Source: Oscillospiraceae bacterium (GTDB taxonomy: Bacteria > Bacillota_A > Clostridia > Oscillospirales > JAAYXM01). From it: 11,530 nucleotides of DNA. Position 1 is the stretch's first letter. Every line of letters begins with the position of its first letter. The translations under genes were made by a program, and so were the position numbers. The notes under the pieces were generated by a model. That model had not been told where the DNA came from and did not search any database. It saw only the letters and a list, made by a program, of their open reading frames with translations. The DNA lies in the NCBI GenBank assembly GCA_017408185.1, contig JAFQVE010000279.1, forward strand, positions 1 to 11,530, in the 5' to 3' direction. This document shows positions 7,252 to 11,530 of the stretch, one piece after another.

Positions 7252-8137
7252 GCTCTGCCATATTGCGGATGAAAAAGACGACGGCAAAAAGCTTTCCGAG
7301 ATTCTCAAACGTCGTTTTGGCGTTTCTGAAATGCTTCTTCGACGAATGAAGCGCATTGAAAACGGAATACTTTTAAACGGTAAAAGCGTGTATACCATTG
7401 ATATTGCGCATACGGGTGACATAATTGAGGTAATAATTGAACCCGAGGAGCGCGGCTCGGACAGCGTTGTGCCGACGGAAGGCGAGCTTGATATCCTTTT
7501 TGAAAATGAAGATATTCTTATCCTCAACAAGCCGGCAACACTTGCGGTACATCCGTCTCACGGCCATTTTTACACTTCTCTCGGGAATATCGTTATGTGG
7601 TATTATACAAGCCGCGGGGAAAAGTTTGTTTTCAGACCGATAAACAGACTTGACCGCGGTGTTTCCGGCGTTATGGCAGTCGCAAAAAATGCGTATTCTC
7701 ACACCTTCGCCACACGTCTCCTGCACAGCGGTGAGTTCTACCGCGAATATCTTGCGGTGGTTGAAGGCAGACCTCCGGAAGTCAGCGGTGAAATATGTGC
7801 GCCGATAGGACGCCGCGACGGCTCGGTTATCGAAAGAGAAGTACGTGCTGACGGAGATTATGCGCTCACCAAATATGAACTTCTCGAAACGCGCGGAGAA
7901 ATGAGCCTTATCCGCGTTATGCCGATGACCGGAAGAACGCATCAGATAAGAGTGCATATGGCGCATATCGGATGCCCGCTTGTTGGTGACTTTTTGTACG
8001 GGAAGGAACACCCCGGGCTTTCAGGAAGATGCGCTCTGCATTCTCATCGCCTGCATATGCGCCTGCCGTTCGGGCAGGGGGAAGCGGATATCACCTGCGA
8101 GCTTCCGGACGATTTGAAGAAGATATTTTATAAATAG
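7241..8137 (+). CDS. RluA family pseudouridine synthase
   Basis: Isomerises uridine to pseudouridine in rRNA or tRNA. The 298-residue protein has an N-terminal S4 RNA-binding domain (about 13-65, including SEMLLRRMKRIENGILLNG) and the RluA catalytic core. Asp138 in INRLDRGVSG is the catalytic Asp of the HRLD-type motif, with Asn replacing the usual His. LILNKPATLAVHPS (93-106) and GRTHQIRVHMAHIGCPLVGD are also conserved. It resembles the RluD/YlyB/YtzG group in layout, but the target uridines cannot be read from the sequence. ATG 7241 is set by AAGGGAG (7226-7232) 8 nt upstream; the earlier GTG 7223 lies before that site. It overlaps the U32 gene by 11 nt, coupling two RNA-modification proteins. 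It is the last gene of the unit; no strong terminator follows. Confidence 0.94.
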   Translation: MNRKLCHIADEKDDGKKLSEILKRRFGVSEMLLRRMKRIENGILLNGKSVYTIDIAHTGDIIEVIIEPEERGSDSVVPTEGELDILFENEDILILNKPATLAVHPSHGHFYTSLGNIVMWYYTSRGEKFVFRPINRLDRGVSGVMAVAKNAYSHTFATRLLHSGEFYREYLAVVEGRPPEVSGEICAPIGRRDGSVIEREVRADGDYALTKYELLETRGEMSLIRVMPMTGRTHQIRVHMAHIGCPLVGDFLYGKEHPGLSGRCALHSHRLHMRLPFGQGEADITCELPDDLKKIFYK

Positions 8138-8152
8138 AATTTTGGATTTATA

Positions 8153-8183
8153 TATGTCTTTTTCCGTTTTTTTATGTCTTTTT
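8153..8183 (+). repeat. Two direct copies of TATGTCTTTTT in a T-rich spacer
   Basis: TATGTCTTTTT occurs at 8153-8163 and again at 8173-8183, a 20-nt period. The second copy continues into a longer T run to 8185. The 132-nt spacer 8138-8269 otherwise holds a weak AT-only hairpin (TATAAAT 8129-8135 with ATTTATA 8146-8152) and the amidohydrolase promoter. The T runs after that weak hairpin could allow inefficient termination of the upstream unit. No stable GC-rich stem is visible. Confidence 0.4.
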
Positions 8184-8205
8184 TTATCATTTGTCACTTC
8201 ATTTC

Positions 8206-8234
8206 TTGTGGATTTTCACCCGTTGTGATACAAT
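8206..8234 (+). promoter_or_regulatory. SigA-type promoter of the amidohydrolase gene
   Basis: TTGTGG at 8206-8211, a 17-nt spacer, and TACAAT at 8229-8234 give a good housekeeping promoter. The start point would be near 8241, leaving a leader of about 29 nt with GGAGG at 8256-8260, 9 nt before ATG 8270. Confidence 0.7.
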
Positions 8235-8269
8235 TTAAGCACCTTGTGTTTGAATGGAGGATCTTTAAA

Positions 8270-9142
8270 ATGATAATAGATGATCACAACCACCCCGACT
8301 GGTGCGGACATGACCTTGACAAATACCTTGCAAATATGGACAAAAACAATATCGACGTCACATGGCTGCTATCGTGGGAAGCACCCATAGACGAGTATGA
8401 CCCGGCATACAACAAGCGCACACCCATAACCTACAGTCCGTGGGGACCGATTCCGTTTGAGCGGTGCTTAAGCTATAAGGAGCGCGCACCGGAACGTTTT
8501 GTTCTCGGCTATGCACCGGATCCGCGCCGGCCGGATGCTATCGACCGTCTCAATGCCGCTGTTGATATGTATGATGTGAAAATTTACGGTGAGCTTAAGG
8601 TACGTATGATGCTTGACAATCCCGACGCAATCCGTATGTACCGTTACTGCGGAGAGCGCGGGCTTCCCGTTTTGGTTCATATTGATTATGAATTTCAGAG
8701 ACCGTACGATTATCCCCGCCCGAACTACTGGTACGGCGGAGGTATAGACGCCTTCGAGCGCGCAATTGCAAAATGCCCGGAAACAATCTTTTTAGGGCAT
8801 GCTCCCGGCTTCTGGTCTCACATCTCAGGTGATGACCTCTACGACAAAAATCCATACCCAAAGGGAAAAGTTCAGCCCGGAGGCAAGCTTATTGAGATGC
8901 TTCGCAAATATCCGAATCTTTACTGTGACCTTTCTGCAGGTAGCGGATGCAATGCACTTTCGCGTGATCCTGAATTTGCAATCAGCTTCCTTACGGAATT
9001 TCAGGACCGCATTCTCTATGGCCGTGACTATTTTGACAACATTCATCAGGAATTTTTGAACTCAATTGCAGACAAGCTCCCTGCAGGTGTTCTTGATAAA
9101 ATTTATTCCGGCAATGCTCTGAAGCTTGTTCCGCTGGATTGA
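8270..9142 (+). CDS. Amidohydrolase-2 family metal-dependent hydrolase
   Basis: A 290-residue TIM-barrel hydrolase or decarboxylase of the amidohydrolase-2 (PF04909, ACMSD-like) type. The probable metal ligands are visible: His6-x-His8 in DDHNHPDW, His137 in VLVHIDYEF, His177 in FLGHAPGF, and Asp253 in LYGRDYFD, where the family more often has GSD. The end YSGNALKLVPLD is the usual closing motif. No signal peptide is seen, so it is cytosolic. Members hydrolyse cyclic or aromatic substrates, or decarboxylate them; the substrate here is unknown and no neighbour suggests one. A proline- and tyrosine-rich loop (RPYDYPRPNYWYGGG, 144-158) may line the active site. The start at 8270 is fixed by GGAGG 9 nt upstream; in-frame codons back to 8174 lie upstream of or across the promoter and are not likely translated. 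It stands alone, with its own promoter and terminator. Confidence 0.88.
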   Translation: MIIDDHNHPDWCGHDLDKYLANMDKNNIDVTWLLSWEAPIDEYDPAYNKRTPITYSPWGPIPFERCLSYKERAPERFVLGYAPDPRRPDAIDRLNAAVDMYDVKIYGELKVRMMLDNPDAIRMYRYCGERGLPVLVHIDYEFQRPYDYPRPNYWYGGGIDAFERAIAKCPETIFLGHAPGFWSHISGDDLYDKNPYPKGKVQPGGKLIEMLRKYPNLYCDLSAGSGCNALSRDPEFAISFLTEFQDRILYGRDYFDNIHQEFLNSIADKLPAGVLDKIYSGNALKLVPLD

Positions 9143-9154
9143 TTAAGCAAAAAT

Positions 9155-9189
9155 CGCACCTTTGTCGGTAGGCAAAAGTGCGTTTTTTT
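9155..9189 (+). terminator. Intrinsic terminator after the amidohydrolase gene
   Basis: CGCAC at 9155-9159 pairs with GTGCG at 9178-9182. The stem continues through one C-A mismatch with TTTG (9161-9164) against CAAA (9173-9176), leaving an 8-nt loop. Seven T residues follow at 9183-9189. It begins 12 nt after the stop codon. Confidence 0.85.
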
Positions 9190-9228
9190 GTTGGCAAGGC
9201 AGAACAATAATGATGCAGTTTAGTTTTT

Positions 9229-9398
9229 AATGAAATATCTCACTTCGTTTGATATGAAATAATCCTGACGGATTATGAAATATTTTCTTTCATAAAAATG
9301 TGAAATAAAATTTGCCTCTTCATATTGCGTAGCAATATTTCATACACGAAGTGTATTTCATAGCGGAGCTATTTCACTTGCCGCAGGCAAATTTCATT
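9229..9398. repeat. Array of tandem mini-hairpins with ATGAAAT/ATTTCAT spacers, MITE-like
   Basis: The element is bounded by a perfect inverted repeat, AATGAAAT (9229-9236) and ATTTCATT (9391-9398). The left half carries ATGAAAT at 9230, 9254 and 9275 and GTGAAAT at 9300. The right half carries the reverse complement ATTTCAT at 9337, 9355 and 9391 and ATTTCAC at 9371. Between the right-hand spacers are four perfect small stems with three-base loops of the form GNA: 9322-9338 (loop GTA), 9342-9356 (GAA), 9360-9372 (GGA) and 9378-9390 (GCA). On the left, 9259-9276 is a 7-bp stem with loop TGAC, and 9235-9255 an imperfect one. AAATTTGCC (9308-9316) also complements GGCAAATTT (9386-9394). It encodes no convincing protein and lies between two terminators. 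A non-autonomous mobile repeat is possible, but no target-site duplication was established. Confidence 0.75.
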
Positions 9399-9399
9399 G

Positions 9400-9431
9400 A
9401 AAAAGCGACTTGTTTCGACAAGTCGCTTTTT
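9400..9431 (-). terminator. Terminator of tRNA-Arg, readable from both strands
   Basis: A perfect 14-bp stem (9400-9413 with 9418-9431) encloses a TTCG tetraloop. The stem contains GCGACTTG and ends in AAAAA/TTTTT, so each strand has a T run after the hairpin. It begins 2 nt past the tRNA CCA end on the - strand and is probably the tRNA terminator. Confidence 0.88.
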
Positions 9432-9432
9432 C

Positions 9433-9509
9433 TGGTGCGTCCGACAGGAGTCGAACCTGCGGCCTTCAGAGTCGGAGTCTGACGCTCTATCCAACTGAGC
9501 TACGGGCGC
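9433..9509 (-). tRNA. tRNA-Arg (anticodon CCG)
   Basis: Reading the - strand from 9509, a 77-nt cloverleaf with an encoded CCA (9435-9433) can be drawn. The acceptor arms are GCGCCCG and CGGACGC with discriminator A. The D arm is GCTC/GAGC, the anticodon stem TCAGA/TCTGA, the anticodon loop CTCCGAC with anticodon CCG (reads Arg codon CGG), and the T arm GCAGG/CCTGT around TTCGACT. Positions 4 and 69 of the acceptor stem are C and A (+ strand bases 9506 and 9440), a mismatch; all other pairs are good. It has a strong promoter upstream and a terminator immediately downstream. Confidence 0.95.
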
Positions 9510-9526
9510 ACAAATATCACTTTAAC

Positions 9527-9555
9527 AGTATACCAAATTTTGTGCTTTTTGTAAA
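9527..9555 (-). promoter_or_regulatory. SigA promoter of tRNA-Arg
   Basis: On the - strand, TTTACA (9555-9550), a 17-nt spacer, then TATACT (9532-9527) preceded by TGG, which gives an extended -10. Transcription would start near 9520, about 10 nt before the mature tRNA 5' end. Confidence 0.8.
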
Positions 9556-9567
9556 GGTTAAATTTTC

Positions 9568-9596
9568 GTATAAATCCGTTTTTATGTGACAAAATA
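9568..9596 (+). promoter_or_regulatory. Putative SigG-type promoter of spoVAC-AD-AE
   Basis: GTATA at 9568-9572 matches the SigG -35 consensus gHATR. After 17 nt, CAAAATA at 9590-9596 matches CATnHTA with one mismatch. The -10 ends 22 nt before the spoVAC ATG, almost as in spoVT (20 nt). Forespore SigG control of spoVA is known in Bacillus and is inferred here. Confidence 0.45.
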
Positions 9597-9618
9597 ACTG
9601 TCGCAGAGGTGATTGATA

Positions 9619-10053
9619 ATGAATATGTCTAAAAAGGAATATGCAGAATACGTGAAAAATCTTGAACCTGCATCTCCGCATCTTAAAAATTTTATAAAAG
9701 CATTTCTCATCGGCGGCGCAATATGTATTCTGGGACAAATACTTTTAAATATGTATATGTCCTTCGGATTGGATCGCGACAATGCATCTGCGGCCGTTTC
9801 AATAACGCTGATCGGTCTTTCCGCGCTTCTTACAGGCTTTGGTATATATGATAAAATCGCAAAACACGCAGGCGCAGGTACGCTCGTTCCGATAACAGGC
9901 TTTGCAAACTCCATTGTCTCCGAAGCGCTCGAATTCAAAAGCGAAGGATATATTCTCGGTATGTGTGCAAATATGTTCAAGCTCGCAGGACCGGTTCTTG
10001 TTATGGGCATATCGGCAAGCATTTTTTACGGAATCATTCTTCTGTTCTTATAG
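9619..10053 (+). CDS. spoVAC: Stage V sporulation protein AC (SpoVA DPA channel membrane subunit)
   Basis: A forespore inner-membrane protein of the SpoVA complex, which imports dipicolinic acid during sporulation and releases it at germination; SpoVAC itself is linked to mechanosensitive-channel activity. The 144-residue product has a short hydrophilic N terminus (KKEYAEYVKNLEP) followed by hydrophobic spans at about 24-46, 56-76 and 116-142. The glycine-rich FLIGGAICILGQ and the loop HAGAGTLVPITGFANS are highly characteristic of SpoVAC/SpoVAE. ATG 9619 is chosen because AGAGGTGA (9605-9612) lies 6 nt upstream; the TTG at 9613 touches that site. It is the first gene of a three-gene operon and is divergent from tRNA-Arg. 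Confidence 0.96.
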   Translation: MNMSKKEYAEYVKNLEPASPHLKNFIKAFLIGGAICILGQILLNMYMSFGLDRDNASAAVSITLIGLSALLTGFGIYDKIAKHAGAGTLVPITGFANSIVSEALEFKSEGYILGMCANMFKLAGPVLVMGISASIFYGIILLFL

Positions 10054-10062
10054 GTGGATATA

Positions 10063-11064
10063 ATGAAGGGAAAAGAAACTGTATTTTTTAAAAACGCACC
10101 CAAAATTCTCGGCACGGGATGCATTGTCGGAAAAAATGAGAGCGACGGTCCGCTCGCCGAATACTTTGACGAGCGTATTACCGACGGACGCTACGGCGAA
10201 AAGACGTGGGAGCAGGCAGAGAGCAAATTTCATAACACAGCACTGGAATTTGCTTTAAAAAAAGCCGGCATCACAGCAAATGAATTAGGATGCATTCTCG
10301 GCGGTGACCTTCTCAACCAATGTGTGGCGGCAAGCTTTGCATGGCGCGATTCCGGAATACCTTTCATCGGACTTTACGGCGCATGCTCAACCTTTGTCGA
10401 AGGCCTCGCTCTTGTAGGACAGTTTGTGGATGCCTCAAGCTTCCCTACCGCAGCGGTCAGCGTTTCCTCACATTTTTGCACGGCAGAGCGGCAGTATCGC
10501 AACCCTCTCGCTTACGGTGGTCAGCGACCGCCTACGGCACAGCGTACCGTGACGGGTGCCGGCTGTGCAATTGTCGGGAAAACCGACAAGGATGCTCCCG
10601 AAATAAAGTGTGCAACCTTCGGCTGCGTTACGGACTCCGGAATATCGGATGCAAACAATATGGGCGCGGCAATGGCACCTGCCGCATATGAAACTCTTTC
10701 CACGCATTTTAAAAACACAAACACCGTACCGTCTGATTACGACCTTATTGCAACGGGCGACCTCGGTGAAGTGGGGCGAAAAATACTCATTGATCTTCTC
10801 TCCCGCGACGGGATAAGCTTAGGAGATGAATATATAGACTGCGGATGCGAAATGTTTGATATAAAGAGACAGGATATGCACTCCGGTGCATCCGGTTGCG
10901 CGTGTGCCGCAACTGTTTTTTCCGGATATATTATGCATGGACTTTTAAAAAAAAGATGGAAAAAAATTCTGCTTGCCGGAACGGGTTCTCTTCAGTCTCC
11001 GCTGACGGTTCAGCAAAAAGAAACAATCCCGGGCGTTTGCCACGCCGTTGTGATAGAGGTGTAA
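10063..11064 (+). CDS. spoVAD: Stage V sporulation protein AD (DPA-binding, thiolase fold)
   Basis: The soluble, membrane-associated SpoVA subunit that binds dipicolinic acid. It has a thiolase/ketoacyl-synthase fold but is not known as an enzyme. In the 333-residue product, the GLYGACSTFVEG motif places Cys108 at the position of the thiolase nucleophile; the equivalent region of B. subtilis SpoVAD forms the DPA pocket. Other conserved stretches are GGDLLNQCVAASFAWRD, SSHFCTAERQYRNPLAYGGQ, TGAGCAIV and HSGASGCACAATVFSGYI. The length matches the family (about 338). ATG 10063 follows AGGTGG (10052-10057) by 5 nt; the GTG at 10054 overlaps that site and is rejected. It starts 9 nt after spoVAC and ends 5 nt before spoVAE. 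Confidence 0.97.
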   Translation: MKGKETVFFKNAPKILGTGCIVGKNESDGPLAEYFDERITDGRYGEKTWEQAESKFHNTALEFALKKAGITANELGCILGGDLLNQCVAASFAWRDSGIPFIGLYGACSTFVEGLALVGQFVDASSFPTAAVSVSSHFCTAERQYRNPLAYGGQRPPTAQRTVTGAGCAIVGKTDKDAPEIKCATFGCVTDSGISDANNMGAAMAPAAYETLSTHFKNTNTVPSDYDLIATGDLGEVGRKILIDLLSRDGISLGDEYIDCGCEMFDIKRQDMHSGASGCACAATVFSGYIMHGLLKKRWKKILLAGTGSLQSPLTVQQKETIPGVCHAVVIEV

Positions 11065-11069
11065 ACATT

Positions 11070-11423
11070 ATGGAGTTTTTACGCGCGTTTTTGGTCGGCG
11101 GTCTTTTATGCGGAATAGGGCAGATTTTAATTGACCGCACAAAGCTCACCCCCGCACGTATTCTCACAGGCTACGTTGTTACAGGTGTTATTCTGTCTGC
11201 CATAGGATTATACGGTCCCATTGCGGATTTTGCAGGCGCCGGCGCAAGCGTTCCTCTTACCGGTTTCGGGCATCTTCTCGCAAAAGGTGTAAAGAAAGCG
11301 GTCGATGCAGAAGGGTTTATCGGTGTTTTTAAAGGCGGTATTACGGCATCCGCTGCCGGAATATCGGCATCGGTTCTGTTCGGGCTTCTTGTTTCCGTGA
11401 TATTCAAAACACACGAGAAGTAA
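11070..11423 (+). CDS. spoVAE: Stage V sporulation protein AE (SpoVAEb-type membrane subunit)
   Basis: The third subunit of the forespore SpoVA channel. The 117-residue protein is mostly hydrophobic, with spans at about 4-20, 31-53 and 90-112, and carries the family motifs FLVGGLLCGIGQILID near the N terminus and FAGAGASVPLTGFGHLLAKG in the middle. The latter parallels the loop in SpoVAC, reflecting their common ancestry. ATG 11070 is preceded by GAGGTG (11056-11061) with an 8-nt gap. A longer in-frame reading back to 10896 is rejected because it would cover the end of spoVAD. The cluster has only AC, AD and AE, the reduced set typical of Clostridia, compared with the longer Bacillus operon. 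Confidence 0.95.
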   Translation: MEFLRAFLVGGLLCGIGQILIDRTKLTPARILTGYVVTGVILSAIGLYGPIADFAGAGASVPLTGFGHLLAKGVKKAVDAEGFIGVFKGGITASAAGISASVLFGLLVSVIFKTHEK

Positions 11424-11446
11424 AGATTCTTCCCTCTTATGAAGTC

Positions 11447-11481
11447 GAAGAACGCACGGCAAAAGCCGTGCGTTCTTCTTT
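11447..11481 (+). terminator. Intrinsic terminator after spoVAE
   Basis: A perfect 14-bp stem, GAAGAACGCACGGC (11447-11460) with GCCGTGCGTTCTTC (11465-11478), encloses an AAAA loop. It lies 23 nt after the spoVAE stop. The following T run is short (TTT at 11479-11481, plus T-rich bases in the stem), so it may be less efficient than the others here. I see nothing to annotate in 11482-11530. Confidence 0.8.
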
Positions 11482-11530
11482 GAGGAAACACTATCTAACA
11501 CGAGAGTAAGCTGATTAAAGCAGTCTGCAA

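Noticed and set aside
763..8137. New defence or biosynthetic system in the central gene cluster
   Set aside because: Each gene belongs to a common housekeeping family, with matching codon style and no nuclease, toxin, integrase or carrier-protein genes.
8174..8269. N-terminal extension (possible membrane segment) of the amidohydrolase from 8174
   Set aside because: This stretch contains the T-rich spacer, the SigA promoter and the ribosome binding site, and the fold begins at ATG 8270.
8138..8269. Riboswitch or leader RNA before the amidohydrolase
   Set aside because: The predicted leader is only about 29 nt and has no structured or conserved elements that I can recognise.
9229..9398. CRISPR-like array of regularly spaced repeats
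   Set aside because: The repeats are only 7 nt, reverse orientation halfway, and the intervening bases are palindromes instead of unique spacers. No cas genes are nearby.
10896..11069. N-terminal extension of spoVAE back to 10896
   Set aside because: It would overlap the conserved end of spoVAD, while ATG 11070 has a good ribosome binding site and matches the family start.

Overview
The window looks like chromosomal DNA of an endospore-forming, low-to-mid G+C Clostridia-type Firmicute, possibly an Oscillospirales/Ruminococcaceae relative. The evidence is spoVT at the left end, a minimal spoVAC-spoVAD-spoVAE cluster at the right end, strong GGAGG-like ribosome binding sites, and the conserved mltG-U32 'peptidase' neighbourhood known from Firmicutes. 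The species assignment is inference. All recognised protein genes are on the + strand. One tRNA is on the - strand.

Layout. (1) 1-668: spoVT, with a SigG-like promoter before it and an intrinsic terminator after it. (2) about 690-8137: eight tightly packed or overlapping genes that read as one transcription unit. They are a WecG/TagA/CpsF glycosyltransferase, a thymidylate-kinase-like enzyme, a DUF2156 acyltransferase-fold protein, a GNAT acetyltransferase, a DJ-1/PfpI protein, 5-formyl-THF cyclo-ligase, MltG, a U32 protein of the TrhP/RlhA kind, and an RluA-type pseudouridine synthase (nine genes counting both RNA-modifying enzymes). Junctions run from a 16-nt overlap to an 18-nt gap. (3) 8138-9189: a T-rich spacer, a clear SigA-type promoter, a stand-alone amidohydrolase-2 family gene, and its terminator. 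(4) 9190-9432: no gene. A 170-bp array of tandem mini-hairpins with ATGAAAT/ATTTCAT spacers lies between two terminators at a convergent junction. (5) 9433-9509: tRNA-Arg(CCG) on the - strand, with its own strong promoter. (6) 9568-11481: a SigG-like promoter, spoVAC-spoVAD-spoVAE and a terminator.

How it fits together. The two ends belong to the forespore programme: SpoVT modulates SigG-dependent genes, and SpoVA proteins move dipicolinic acid into the forespore and out at germination. Both have SigG-like promoters in nearly the same geometry relative to their start codons. The central unit is vegetative housekeeping: envelope polymer and peptidoglycan functions (WecG/TagA, MltG), nucleotide and folate metabolism, and RNA modification (U32, RluA). 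The most unusual structure is the hairpin array at 9229-9398. The tRNA-Arg has a C-A mismatch in its acceptor stem. I see no complete new defence or mobile system; the rest is an ordinary core-genome region.
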